Origin: Podospora comata
Taxonomy: Eukaryota > Ascomycota > Sordariomycetes > Sordariales > Podosporaceae
Direction of reading: 5' to 3'
Assembly: GCA_017354895.1 (NCBI GenBank)
Contig: CP071496.1
Span: forward strand, 2,294,001 to 2,358,000
Length of the DNA: 64,000 bases
A program made the position numbers and the translations under genes. Below the pieces are notes generated by a model that did not search any database, was not told where the DNA came from, and saw only the letters and a program-made list of their open reading frames with translations. This document shows, one piece after another, positions 45,111-56,556 of the stretch. The first letter of the stretch is position 1, and the number at the start of each line of letters is the position of its first letter.

Positions 45111-45977
45111 TCGCCCAAGCTGACTGAGGTGAGAGAAGCAAGTTCGACGGATAGCCGCAGCCTGACCGCCAAGCTGTGATGCAGTGTGAACACCAACCAC
45201 AGCACTCTATGCCCGCACCCAGCCTGTCACAACACTTCGCCTGCAAACCGGGGCACCCGCCTGCTGGAATCCAACATGCACGAGACACACCAAGCATGCC
45301 GCTCTACAGATGGATCGCCACTTCATCGTTGCCCGGCTTGTGCGCCAGCTGTAGCTTTCCGATCTGCCACAGCCTATCACAGCTGGACGACTCTGAGGCT
45401 CCATGGCTTTGGGACAGATCAGACCAGTCGGATCCGGCCTCCCACAGGGTTGGTTACCTGTTGGTCCAGCGCTGAGTAGCTCAGCATCCTCCCACCTGGG
45501 CCCGGTTTCTATGTGTGAGACCATGCACTTCTGCAGCCTCGAGCACACGCTTTGCCCAACTCAGCTGCAGGAGACTCCAAGAGAAAGGAATGTGCAGCAC
45601 CACCTCGTATGTGAGTGTCACCCATAGTCTCTTTCTCACCCCTAGACACGCGCCTATGCTCTCGGGGGAGTAAGCTCCCCGAGCGTCTCCTATTTACTTC
45701 TACGCCCGTCTCTTCCGTCGATCTCCCTTTCTCTTGGAAATTCCAATTCCCAACTTCAAACTCTCTTCCACCTCAAACTCTCTTGACGCTCCCCATTGGC
45801 GGTGATGCCCTCACTCTAGGCTGCCCAAGTTTGCCTGTCTTACTGCTTGGCTCATCTATTCGGTGTAGGACAGTTGTTGTCCTACTCTCCACACATCAAA
45901 TCTAGGCAGCAAGGCTCCTAGCTGCCCCGCCCCCCCTCTACGTTTCGGTCACATATATTTTAGTTCGCCCCCTCGCC

Positions 45978-46739
45978 ATGCCTCGATCCAGCTCCAGCTC
46001 TGGCTCCAGCGCCGGCTCGAGCTCGAGCTCGCGGCGGATGAAGCAGCGGATGCTTCCGAAAACCCCAGCTGTCAACACTCTGATATGGTTCACTGGGCGG
46101 GATCCCAGGAAAGTCAAGGGCGTCCGGGCCTACTATTACGACGATGATTTTGAGACTCGAAGCAACGGCTCATACAGTTCCATGTGGTCCTCGTGGACCA
46201 GCAACCGCAGCAATGTCGAATACTATCTCGTCGAGTCCAAGGGGCTCTACTACGCTGAGTACCCAGAGCAAAGCAAAAACACCAAGTCAAGGCCAAGTGG
46301 CAGAGTCTCCCAGCCGAGTGCCACAGCTGCCTGGGCCAGAAACGCCAGTGTTCGGGATGCCAACGGGGATGATGATTCCGATTCAGACGACGGGAGCAGC
46401 AGCGACAGCAGTGAGTCTGAGTATGGGCATCAGCAACCCGGCCCCTTTGCCCAACCTCCAGGTCCAATGAGGATGGGAATGCCCAATGGCGGTCCTCCTC
46501 CAATGGGTCGCCCTCCCATGATGGGCGGCCCCCCTCCGATGGGCGGTCCTCCGGGTCCTCCACCTGGAGGATTTCCACCAGGCTTTGCCGGAATGCCGCG
46601 ACCTTCCCCTCATCCGCAGATGCCTCCCCCAGGACATGGTATGCCGCCTCCGCAAGGATTCAGACCCCCGATGGGAATGGGGATGCCCCCTCCACCTCCA
46701 GGAGCTGGTCATCCTGGACCTTTCCCAGGCGGTCACTAA
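45978..46739 (+). CDS. Pro/Gly/Met-rich low-complexity protein, 253 aa
   Basis: Single exon starting MPRSSSSSGSSAGSSSSSRR. After the serine-rich lead comes a more ordered stretch of about 80 residues: VNTLIWFTGRDPRKVKGVRA, then YYYDDDFETRSNGSYSSMWS and VEYYLVESKGLYYAEYPEQS. An acidic serine run (DDDSDSDDGSSSDSSESE) follows, and the C-terminal 110 residues are Pro/Gly/Met repeats (PPMGRPPMMGGPPPMGGPPG). No signal peptide or membrane span is seen. Such Pro/Met/Gly-rich tails occur in RNA-binding and condensate-forming proteins, but no RNA-binding motif is present. Function is unknown; the aromatic-rich stretch is the part most likely to be conserved. Confidence 0.75.
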   Translation: MPRSSSSSGSSAGSSSSSRRMKQRMLPKTPAVNTLIWFTGRDPRKVKGVRAYYYDDDFETRSNGSYSSMWSSWTSNRSNVEYYLVESKGLYYAEYPEQSKNTKSRPSGRVSQPSATAAWARNASVRDANGDDDSDSDDGSSSDSSESEYGHQQPGPFAQPPGPMRMGMPNGGPPPMGRPPMMGGPPPMGGPPGPPPGGFPPGFAGMPRPSPHPQMPPPGHGMPPPQGFRPPMGMGMPPPPPGAGHPGPFPGGH

Positions 46740-49558
46740 GGATCTCTTACCTTTTCGGGAGGTGGTGATCAACGTGACAGGGAAGGCATTTACAAGCATG
46801 GAATATGAGTTATGAAACGGCGTTTAGGTGTCTGGTAACATCACATCACAGGTTGGTCTGGACAACAGGACGGACGTACTTGGTTTCGAAGACCAAATCT
46901 CGGAATTGCATTCAGAAAAAAAAGGCCGGGTGCTGTTTTCATGGCGTTTCTGGAGTTGAGGGGGGGGGGGGCGGCGACGGTTGGACATTTGGAGCATACC
47001 TATTTATGGTTAACGATTATGGTCTCTGATGCACTATGAAGTTACTTCTTTTGCGCTCCATTGCCGTTGCTCATTGTCTTGTATGACATCCTGATGCTTT
47101 CATCACTGAGCCCTAACCCTGACAGCTCACCTAAATCTCTCAGGATACCAACACGACACCAGTGTTCTGCAGTTTTTCGATATCACATTCAAGCATCTCA
47201 CAAGCGCTATCCAAGGCTTCAAGGGGTATACGCATGTGGCCAATCACCACAGCGCTTACGCTGTAGCATCACCACGGTTCCAATTGAGGGACTTTGCGTC
47301 ACGGAATCATTCACTTCACTCAAAGTGATAAGGCAGCCATTGAGGCACTGCTTCAGAGTGCATCCCGAGAGTTAATGACTGTGCAGGAGGGGCATTGTCG
47401 GCGTAGCCGGCAGCTGCTGATGATCTGAACTTTTGCGACGGCCACCGACCGGTTCATCCGGGTAGGTAGCCAACCATCTGGAGATGCTGCGGCAGCAAGG
47501 CACACACCAATTCATTCCACCACCGCCCTCACAGGAAGTGGTGTGCCCCGCATTCGTCCGCAGTTCGCGGACCAAAGACTAGCAGCTACCCCACAACCGC
47601 CGTTGAGGTACACCACGGTCTCGATTCTCCAGGCAGACAGATGAAAGTGCCTGCATTTCAAGATAAGTCTACTACCATCTTTCACACGCATCGATCTTCT
47701 ATGGCGGGAAAAAGCTATGGTTTCACATCCTTCCCGCACTTGCACGAGGATTCTCACTGTTCTTCATTCACAAGCAGGCACCGAACTGGATGTGGAAGAG
47801 TGAGTTGTTGCACAGCAGCAGGGGCGGCCGGCTCCACGTTCTGGGCTGGCGTGTGCGAGACATTGTGATGTTGTTACACCCGCTCTGGGTGGGATACTTT
47901 GATGGCAGATTCTGTAGGTGAACAGGTAGGTAGGTAGGTATTCCCCTGAGATTATCAACTAACTCGTCTTCTCTCTGCAAAGCTATCCAAAACCAGAAAA
48001 CCTGCCCAATTCAATCGTCAGCACAGTTGATGCCTGACAGCTGCGCAAAAGCCAGACTTACCAGAAAGACTTTAACTACAGTAATGGCCGGATCTGACAA
48101 GATTCCCAGCGCGACTTGGGTTGAAATAGAAAATTTTCTTCTTTTTTTTCCCAACATTGATTTGACTTCTTGCACATTGCGGCAAGGCGATTTCGAGGGC
48201 GTTGTTTTCCAGTCCTCTTGGTTGGAAGTGACGTCTTGTTTGATTTGCAACCAGCGTAACTAGGTACGTGGGGGAGGAGGCTGAGTTATAATTTTCACTA
48301 ACACTCAGCTACCTCTCGCTAACCCAAGCCTACCAAGCATACCAAACATACCAAGCATTTGTCCTCGCAAACATGGACCAATGGTTGTTCGAAGGCTGTT
48401 TATTGGAATACCGCCGTTTGTAGGCATTATAGCCCAAACTCTTTGTGCTATACTCTTCTTGCCGGTGACTGACGCCGTCAATAGCACTGATGCCTTGTGG
48501 ATACTGCCAGTCTATGTATATCCCGGCGTGTTACACATCTGGCCGGGTAGGTGGCTTTGTTTAGATCTGAGGACAGCTCCAGTCCAGGGATTTGGTAAGA
48601 CAGCCAACGAACGCTTTGCCACAAGACAGGGAAGGGAGACACAGGGTGAGAGAAAGCTGCAGGAAAATGTGTTCAAGTGCGAGGGAGTGGAACATGTCAA
48701 CGGCGTTATCAACAACAAGTTTGTTGTTGGTGGCGTCGAACTCAAGGTACCTATCTTGGCAACTGGTTCTTAGTCCCGATTCAAAGTGTTGAAACCATAA
48801 GTGGATCTCCCTACAGGGCGCGGGCCGTAGGGCAGAGACAGACAGACAGACAGACAGACAGACCGTGATGGATGCTAGGTAGTCTTTTTCGTCCTCACTT
48901 GTTGTTGGTTGTGGCCTCCCAATCCTACGGGTTTGGACTACCCCGCCTGCGCCCCTCCCTCCCTCTCTCTCTCCTCGCAAGGCCGCCAGCCTGGCTACCT
49001 ACCTAGCTCACTTTCCTGGGACCTGTACCGAGAGAAAAGTAAGCTGCATGGAGGTGGTGAGCCAATGGGAGGGTTGACGATGCACATGGCGGATGCCTCT
49101 TTTGATAAGCATTGAACGGGGCAGGGATTAAAGTTGCACCTTTGGAGAGGTATCATATGCATGCTCAACATAGGTAAGCGTACCTTGCCGACCTGGCTGT
49201 GCTGCCTTGTGAGTCGACCGAGGATCTACAATGATGAGGCTCTGGTCTGGACAGGACAGGGGGGCATGAGGGGGAGGGCGGTTGGTTAGCTATATATAAG
49301 ATGGTGCTTTTCATCTTCTTTTCACATCACACAAGTTCTTGAGTTCTACAGGACAAGTCTTGTTTTCTTTCGTCTGCAAGATTCAAGTCTTCACGTTGTT
49401 CTGTTTTCACACACCACACGAACACACACCTTATCAAACGTTCCCCCTTTTGGTGTCGAATTGATTGTCTATATCTTACCGTTGTTTCCCTCCTTTTTTC
49501 TCCTCCCTTCATTTTTGTTATCACCACACCCATCTTCCCACTCAACACTGTAACCACC
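46740..49558. other. Gene-poor intergenic region
   Basis: No supported gene. A 130-codon frame from an ATG at 48381 begins with a hydrophobic stretch (FVGIIAQTLCAILFLPVTDA), but an upstream overlapping ATG and unremarkable remainder make it doubtful. Microsatellites: GTAG near 47925-47940 and GACA near 48837-48863. The last 300 bp is a pyrimidine-rich leader of the AAA ATPase gene, with a TATATATAAG box near 49291. Confidence 0.4.
48837..48863. repeat. GACA microsatellite
   Basis: About six to seven exact GACA units. Confidence 0.9.
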
Positions 49559-51775
49559 ATGAACGAAACTCTCATCCCGCCGGGGATCGGCGGCGAGTCC
49601 GCCGCCATAAGCCCCATCGCCATGTTGGACTACCTCTTCCCCGGCTTCACCCTCCTCGCCAACTTTCTGCAATCCCACCTCGGCATCAACCTCAACCTCT
49701 ACATCCCCGTTATTATGTCCTTTTCCTTCGTCGCCGCCGCATGGCGCTATCTGTCGTCATACCTCAACGACCTGATGGAATCCTACCTCATGTCCGTCGT
49801 CGACGTCCGCACCGACGACGAAATCTACAACATGCTCATGGGTTGGGTCGCCCAGCAGACCTTCTCCCAAGGCGCCCGGCGGTTCGTGGCAAACACCAAC
49901 CTCAACTCGAGGATGTACTGGTGGATGTGGGGGTCCAGCGACGACGACGACGAAGATGACGGAGCCGAGATTGACGAATCCGGCTGTGTGGTCACCAAGA
50001 AGAAGAAAAAGGCTCTGGCTTACACGCCCACGTTTGGGAGTCACTGGTTTATCTACAAGCGCCGCCTGCTCATCTTCAAGCGCCAGCAGCCCGCGACGCA
50101 AAGCCCTTTTTACACCACCAGCGAGAGGGAAGAGATCTCCATTTCTTGCTTTGGGAGAAACCCCTGGGTATTGAAGGAGTTGCTCAACGAAGCGAGAAGC
50201 ATGTACCTCAAGCGCGACGAGGCCAAAACTCTCATTTACCGCGGCGCACTTAAGGGGACCGGGTTGGAGCCCACCTGGCAACGTTGCATGGCGCGCACCT
50301 CCCGCCCCTTCTCCACTGTCATCCTCAATGAGGACGTAAAGAAGAAGCTCATCGACGATGTGACTGATTACCTCAACCCTGCCACGAGGAGGTGGTACGC
50401 CAACCGAGGCATCCCCTACCGCCGCGGGTATCTCCTCTGGGGCCCCCCAGGCACAGGGAAGTCATCCCTCTCCCTCGCATTGGCAGGCTTCTTCAAAATG
50501 AGAATCTACATCGTCTCTTTGTCGTCCATGACCGCCACAGAAGAAAACCTCGCCTCCCTCTTCGCTGAACTCCCCCGGCGGTGCGTCGTGCTGCTGGAGG
50601 ACATTGACACGGCCGGCCTGACCCACACCCGCGACCCTGCTTCCCAACCTGATTCCTCCTCCCCCGGCGGCGAACCCGCCCTCCTCGCCGCCCCCCCAGT
50701 CCCAGACCCGAAAGGTAAACCCACCTCCCTCCCCGGCCGCCTCTCCCTCTCAGGCCTCCTCAACATCCTCGACGGCGTCGCCAGCCAGGAAGGCCGCGTG
50801 TTGATAATGACGACCAACCACCTCGAGAAACTCGACAAGGCCCTCATCCGCCCCGGCAGGGTAGACATGCAAGTCAAATTCGACAAGGCGGACACCTCCA
50901 TGGTTGCCGCCATCTTCCGCGCCATCTACGCCCCCCTTGAAGAAGACACCAACCCCGCCCCACTATCTTCATCTCAATCCCCTGCTCTTGCCGCGCTCGA
51001 GAGAAGACTCAACCCCTGTTCCGACGCCTCCCGGAAAGAAAAGGACGAGAAAAAACAAGAGGTCTTGAACAAAGTCGACGCCCTAGCAAAAGAATTCGCC
51101 TCCAAAATCCCCACCATGGAGTTCTCCCCTGCCGAGATCCAGGGTTTTCTCCTGAAAAATAAACGCAACCCTGAAAAGGCCGTCGAGGGGGTGGAGGAGT
51201 GGCTTGTTGTTGCGAGGAAGGAGCAGAGAGAAAGAGAGGTGGAACAGGCCAAGAAGAAGGAGGAGGAGGCGAAGAAGGCGGCGAAGAAGGCTGCGAAAAA
51301 GGCAAAGAAGAAGGCTGCGAAGAGGAAGGCGAGGGGGAAGAAGAGGAGGGGGGATGATACCACTGAGAGTGAGGACGGGACGGACAGTGAGAGCGGGAGT
51401 GAGGCGGAGGAGAGTGATAGTGAGGGGAGCGAGAGTGAGGAGGAGAAGACGAAAAAGAAGAATAAGGAGGGGAAGAGGACTGAGAAGAAGAAGAAGGAGA
51501 AGGAAAAGGAGAAGAAGCTGGCGGTGGAGGTTAGGGTTGATACACCCCCTCCGAGCGGCTCTGAAGCCGACAAGGGGGCCGTGCCTGAACTCAAGCTGGA
51601 TGAGAAGCCCGCTGCTGCTGTTGTTGTTGCTGCTCCTCCGGCGAAGGCGATGACGATTGATACAAAAAAGGCTAATGAGGAGGAGGTGGAAAGGGCGCAG
51701 GTGTCGGGGGATTCGGGGTATGGTGCTACTGCTGCTGAGAGGGATGCTGCTGCTCCCGTGGAGGTGGTTGCTTGA
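49559..51775 (+). CDS. BCS1-like AAA ATPase with a long charged C-terminal tail
   Basis: Single exon, 738 aa. The N-terminus has a membrane segment (YIPVIMSFSFVAAAW, about 44-60) and a BCS1-type N-domain (YLMSVVDVRTDDEIYNMLMG, then TPTFGSHWFIYKRRLLIFKR). The AAA domain has RGYLLWGPPGTGKSSLSLAL (Walker A), RCVVLLEDIDTAG (Walker B), an inserted Ser/Pro-rich loop, then ILDGVASQEGRVLIMTTNHL and ALIRPGRVDMQVKF. Bcs1 itself inserts the Rieske protein into complex III, but fungi carry many BCS1-like paralogues with other or unknown roles. This one has an acidic insert (DDDDEDDGAEIDE) in its N-domain and a Lys/Glu/Ser tail of about 170 residues (KKAAKKAAKKAKKKAAKRKA and similar), so it is a paralogue and not the canonical assembly factor. 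Confidence 0.9.
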   Translation: MNETLIPPGIGGESAAISPIAMLDYLFPGFTLLANFLQSHLGINLNLYIPVIMSFSFVAAAWRYLSSYLNDLMESYLMSVVDVRTDDEIYNMLMGWVAQQTFSQGARRFVANTNLNSRMYWWMWGSSDDDDEDDGAEIDESGCVVTKKKKKALAYTPTFGSHWFIYKRRLLIFKRQQPATQSPFYTTSEREEISISCFGRNPWVLKELLNEARSMYLKRDEAKTLIYRGALKGTGLEPTWQRCMARTSRPFSTVILNEDVKKKLIDDVTDYLNPATRRWYANRGIPYRRGYLLWGPPGTGKSSLSLALAGFFKMRIYIVSLSSMTATEENLASLFAELPRRCVVLLEDIDTAGLTHTRDPASQPDSSSPGGEPALLAAPPVPDPKGKPTSLPGRLSLSGLLNILDGVASQEGRVLIMTTNHLEKLDKALIRPGRVDMQVKFDKADTSMVAAIFRAIYAPLEEDTNPAPLSSSQSPALAALERRLNPCSDASRKEKDEKKQEVLNKVDALAKEFASKIPTMEFSPAEIQGFLLKNKRNPEKAVEGVEEWLVVARKEQREREVEQAKKKEEEAKKAAKKAAKKAKKKAAKRKARGKKRRGDDTTESEDGTDSESGSEAEESDSEGSESEEEKTKKKNKEGKRTEKKKKEKEKEKKLAVEVRVDTPPPSGSEADKGAVPELKLDEKPAAAVVVAAPPAKAMTIDTKKANEEEVERAQVSGDSGYGATAAERDAAAPVEVVA

Positions 51776-54238
51776 GAAAGGTGAGGGAGGATGATGTATG
51801 ATATAATATGGGTTGTGATATGGGATGGGTAAGGAAGGAAGACTTTATTTTGCCTTGGGCTTTTTATGTGCATCTAGGGGGCGTTTCTTAGCATACTACA
51901 TACTACGTTTAAGTGCGTCGAGTGTTGAGCATTCTACTAGAAGAGCTGGAAGATGACGAACAAAAATGAAAATGATTCAATGGATGGTGGAGATCAATCG
52001 TGAGTGAGTGATATGTTTTTGTGAGCATGAGTGTAGAAAAGCGTGCCGAGCGTGTAAGAGGTTGTGAGAGGGCAGTGAGAGGATGAAAAGTGTGTGAGTG
52101 TGTAAGAGGATCAGTGGAATGAGAGATGATGAGTGTGTGAGGGAGGGTTGTAAATGTCAAGAGTGCATAGTGAGTGTGAATGACCAAGTGACACTGTGTG
52201 TGGCAGTCTCTGACGACAATGAAAATGAGGGCTACCTTAAAGACCCTCCGTGATCGGTGCCCCCCCTGTAGATTGATAAGATTATCTCTGCCAGGGAACC
52301 ACCATCATGTCACGCAATCAGCTCCACCGCCTCACGAGGGTGGTTGCAATAAGAAAAGGCTCGGGCCCGCCTGAGCTGCCTCAAGATCGATACGATAAAT
52401 AGTGGGGTTGATGAAGGTTGACCTTGCCAAGCCACAGTGAGGACGTAGGAGAGACGCATCATCATCATCATGGAAACTCGAAATGCTCGGTGAATATCTC
52501 TCTGATGATGGTGATCGAGACGGCGGGTATTCTCCCAAATGGGAACTTGACCGGTTCGGTTCCAACTCAGCCACCTGAAGGGGAGGGGATGGTGGGATGC
52601 ATCGGGGGAGGCGGGCTGGGTTGTTCCTGCAGAGGCGAACGACACGATGGGGGTTGGTCCGTTTCGATCTGGCGAATGGGAGGGTTTTGTAGTATTTTTT
52701 GTAAGACCCTGAATCACAAGGAAAAGTTGGTCGAGGGGCGGGCACAAGGGGCTCTTGTCGCGGTTACCGTTGCCACGACCCGAGGGACCTTGTAAATACG
52801 TACGTACCATGAGGATTTTTTTTTTAAATTCCCTCTTTGATGCTCCAGCACGAAAACTCAAGGCCGGACGACTGGGACATGGTGATGGTGGGCCCGTTCT
52901 GGGTTGTCTCCGGTTATTTTCTCCGTTGCAGTTCCCGAAGGAGGGATTTCCAGAGAGGGATATCGACGGCGTGAACCTCAACGGCTGTCGATGGTTTTGG
53001 AGTACGACACCGGATCAGCTGCTGTGCTCTTCGACCTGTCTGGTCAGTGTACCACCAGAGCAAAGACGGGTATCTAGTAATTCGAGACTCTTTTAGTAGT
53101 CACCGGCGAGGCTTGTCAGTCACAAGCCTCTCCAACATCGAAAAACGACCGCAAGCTCTAACGTCGTCGGACTGGGCAGTGGGTTCAACTCCGTCAAACT
53201 GGGCTGGCTGGTGGGGATTTTTCTTTATCAATCTTGCATGAAACCTCCACTTCAGAGATTAGATCCGCGCAAGGCCAACGAGGGAAACCCACAGCGGGGG
53301 GAGAAGGCCGAGAGAGGGACCACGAGAGAGGGACCACGAGAGAGTCGAGGGTTGGTGGTGACTGGTGAGGCACTCGAGACGACATGTGTGTGGTGGTTGC
53401 GCGTCCGACATCGTCCCCAAGAAATATCGTATGGCGTGTCTGGCGGGGAGACGCCCACGTACGTCCTTGCTAGTATTGTGTTGGAACCCGGCAGGAGGTA
53501 TTGTTCCCTGTCCGTTGCCCACCTCCCGTTGTCCACCCCCCGTTGTCACCCGCCGTTGTCCCCGTCGCCGTCCCCGCTGTGGTCAAAGTATTTGAACCTC
53601 CCGCATCCTCTTTCTGTCGGTGTTGTGCCTTGTCTCTTGTGTTCCCTATCATTTTTATTCTTTCTCGAAATCCTAGTTCCTGGTGCTGTGTAGTTGTATA
53701 CATACCCTTCTCCAACACCCCCAACCCCAACAGCGGAAAAATAGAGATAAGACAAGAGACAGGTACAGTTGCCCCCACTCTTTTTTTTTGTTTTTTTTTT
53801 TTTGTTTCCTGTCACCTCAGACAGCCACAGACATTCGTGACACTCTGGTTTGTTGAATATGCAGATCTACCACATCACCGCCATCTGTTGTTCCATTCCT
53901 AAAAAATCGATAGCCAATATTGGACAGATATTAGGAAGACTGCTGGGGCAAGAGATAGTGGGGTCTGCTTAGGTGGTTCCTCGTTCCTCAATGGGCAACA
54001 AAAGGCGGTGACCAGGACAGCTCCAGCAAAACATTAGATGAGCCCACTTTGAGCGCTAGCTGACTACCCCTCCAAAAGTCTAAAGACCCTCCGTCTCCCG
54101 CCTCACGTCCCATCTCCTCGTCCCTTTTTTTTACGACACGACTCCCCCCCCAACAAACAAACGCTCGCCGAACCCAATTGCACCCTCCAGCACCCTCCAG
54201 CACCTTCCAGTTACCTCCCAGCACCTCCTATCAGCACC
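51776..54238. other. Intergenic region upstream of HMG-CoA synthase
   Basis: About 2.5 kb without a supported gene. Low-complexity GTGAGTGT-type sequence occupies about 52000-52160. T-runs lie near 53780-53805. A short repeated CACCCTCCAG motif lies in the HMG-CoA synthase leader (54181-54210). This length is generous for a promoter and could hold unannotated non-coding transcripts. Confidence 0.4.
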
Positions 54239-56054
54239 ATGGCCTCCCGTCCCCAGAACATTGGCATCAAGGCCATCGAAATCTACTTCCCCAGCCAGGT
54301 CAGTTTACGCTACTGAGAGACGACGAGTCAACAAACTGTTCTGGTTCTGGTTCTGGTTCTGGCTCTGGCTTTGGACCCAACATCGCTGACAGCTGTTACG
54401 GGCATAGTATGTGGAGCAAGCCGAGCTTGAAAAGTTCGATGGCGTTAGCACGGGCAAGTATACAATTGGTCTCGGCCAGACTAAGATGAGCTTCTGCGAC
54501 GACCGTGAGGGTATGTGTTTATTATCTCCATCTCTAGCAACACAACACTTCACTTCACTTTTGCCTCCCCAACAAAATTCAACAACACCCTATCGTTACA
54601 CAGAGAATTTTACCCCCTGTTGTGGTGTGTGGTGCCTTGTCTTTATTGCGTTGCGCCACCACCGGGTTCCTGTTCCCCAGCCCCTGGGCGGCAGGCGTCG
54701 GACAGTGGGGTATCCATGGCAGTGGGGGGGGGGGCTCGTTGTGTTGTGGTGGTATTCAGGGGCTGACATGCGGGCCCCGCCTTTTTAGATATCTACTCGT
54801 TCAGCTTGACCGTCGTGTCCAACCTCCTCAAGAAGTACAACATCGACACCAACTCGATCGGCCGTCTCGAGGTCGGTACCGAGACCATCCTCGACAAGTC
54901 CAAGTCGGTCAAGTCGGTGTTGATGCAGCTGTTTGGCGACAACACCAACATTGAGGGTGTCGACACAGTAAACGCCTGCTACGGCGGCACCAACGCCGTT
55001 TTCAACTCTGTCAACTGGATCGAGTCTTCTGCCTGGGATGGCCGCGATGCCATTGTTGTTGCCGGTGATATTGCCCTCTACGCCAAGGGCAATGCCCGCC
55101 CGACTGGTGGTGCCGGTGCCGTTGCGCTCTTGATTGGTCCTGATGCGCCCATCGTTTTCGAGCCCGGCATGCGTGGCAGCTACATGCAGCACGCCTATGA
55201 CTTCTACAAGCCCGACCTCACCTCCGAGTACCCCTATGTTGATGGCCACTACTCCATCAACTGCTACTCCGAGGCCCTCGACGGTGCTTACCGCGCCTAC
55301 TGCAAGCGCGAGGCCCAGCTCACCAAGGGCGTCAACGGCCATGCCAACGGCGTAACAGATGACATCCTCAAGACTCCCCTTGACCGCTTCGACTACATGG
55401 CTTTCCACGCCCCTACCTGCAAGCTCGTGCAAAAGTCGTATGCCCGCCTCCTCTACCACGACTACCTTGCCGACCCTGAGCACAAGGCCTTCGCCGAGGT
55501 TCCCGCCGACATCCGCGACATGGACTACAAGAAGTCTCTGACCGACAAGGTTGTCGAGAAGACCTTCATGACCCTCACCAAGAAGCGCTTCCAGGAGCGC
55601 GTCAACCCCGCCATCCAGGTTGCTACTCTTTGCGGTAACATGTACTGCGCCAGCGTCTGGGGCGGTCTTGCCAGCTTGATCGGCCACGTCGACAGCGCTA
55701 ACCTCCAGGGCAAGCGCATCGCCCTCTTCTCCTACGGCTCCGGTCTTGCCGCCTCCTTCTTCTCTTTCCGCATCAACGGCAGCACCGAGACCATTTCCAA
55801 GACTCTTGACATTCCCCAGAGACTTGTCGCTCGCCGCGCCGTCCCCCCAGAGACCTACGACTCGGTATGTCTCCTCACCTTTTGACTGTCAGGTAACCAT
55901 TGCTAACTTGTCTCAGATGTGCGACCTCCGCAAGAAGGCACATCTCCAGAAGGATTACGTCCCCACCGGCGAGGTGTCCACCATTGCCCCTGGCACCTAT
56001 TACCTCGAGAAGGTCGACGACATGTTCAAGAGGTTCTACGCCGTCAAGGAGTAA
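54239..56054 (+). CDS. ERG13: Hydroxymethylglutaryl-CoA synthase
   Basis: Makes HMG-CoA from acetyl-CoA and acetoacetyl-CoA, the step before HMG-CoA reductase in the sterol pathway. Four exons (54239-54298, 54408-54510, 54789-55864, 55917-56054) give 458 aa. The N-terminus [20 protein letters not shown] and the block [20 protein letters not shown] are diagnostic. The acetylated nucleophile is Cys118 in [15 protein letters not shown]; the catalytic Glu lies in [12 protein letters not shown], and the His in [10 protein letters not shown]. The end of the conserved fold is [19 protein letters not shown]. No mitochondrial presequence is present, so it is the cytosolic enzyme. Intron 1 carries a TGGTTC-type short repeat near 54340-54366, and intron 2 is unusually long (278 nt) for this window. 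Confidence 0.97.
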
Positions 56055-56556
56055 ACCAAGAAGGAGTAAAACGAAACAAAAAGCATGGATGATGAATATA
56101 TACCAAGAGAGGAGGAAGTAATATTTTGTGTTCAAAGACAAAAGACGGGAGGCGGCATTACATACCCATAGACGACGACTGGAAGACCGGCCGGATGCCG
56201 GTAGTCGGATATTATATTGGGAATGGTACTGGGATACGGGTTGGACGGGACGGGACGGGATAGGAAAGGTGGGGTGGGAGGACGTAATAGAGCGTTTAAT
56301 ACCATGATTTCATTCTTGCGGTTGTTGGTGTATCATGAGTGTTTTGTTGCCTGAGGTTTGAGCCGGCGTTCAGGGGGTGGTGGTGGGGCGGCTGGACGTT
56401 TGGTGTTGCTGGATATTGTTGAATGTACGGTCAGGATCGGATGTCGTGTCGATGGACGATGGGATGGAACGGTTGTATGTTTGAAGTGTCCTGATATCTA
56501 TTGTGAGATGTTCTATGGAAATGGGAACATTAAACCTCTTTGTCCTCTGATATCTA
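56055..56556. other. Intergenic region between two convergent genes
   Basis: Contains the 3' ends of HMG-CoA synthase and the hydrolase. A short GGGAC repeat lies near 56245-56262. No gene seen. Confidence 0.5.

Larger units (their letters stand above)
42633..45977. other. Long gene-poor region
   Basis: Several open frames of 100-190 codons overlap in both strands (for example 42892-43416 and 44290-44862), but none has family features and some lack an ATG start. The region includes the promoter of the membrane protein, an 18-bp match to the inverted-repeat element (43973-43990), a G-run near 43951 and a 15-bp tandem repeat at 45021-45110. A long pyrimidine-rich leader precedes the gene at 45978. 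Confidence 0.4.

Noticed and set aside
48381-48773. 130-codon frame with a signal-peptide-like start
   Set aside because: A second ATG eight bases earlier opens another frame, and the rest has no family or cysteine pattern of a secreted protein.
51204-51653. Arg-rich 149-codon frame
   Set aside because: A shifted-frame shadow of the Lys/Glu-rich tail of the BCS1-like gene.
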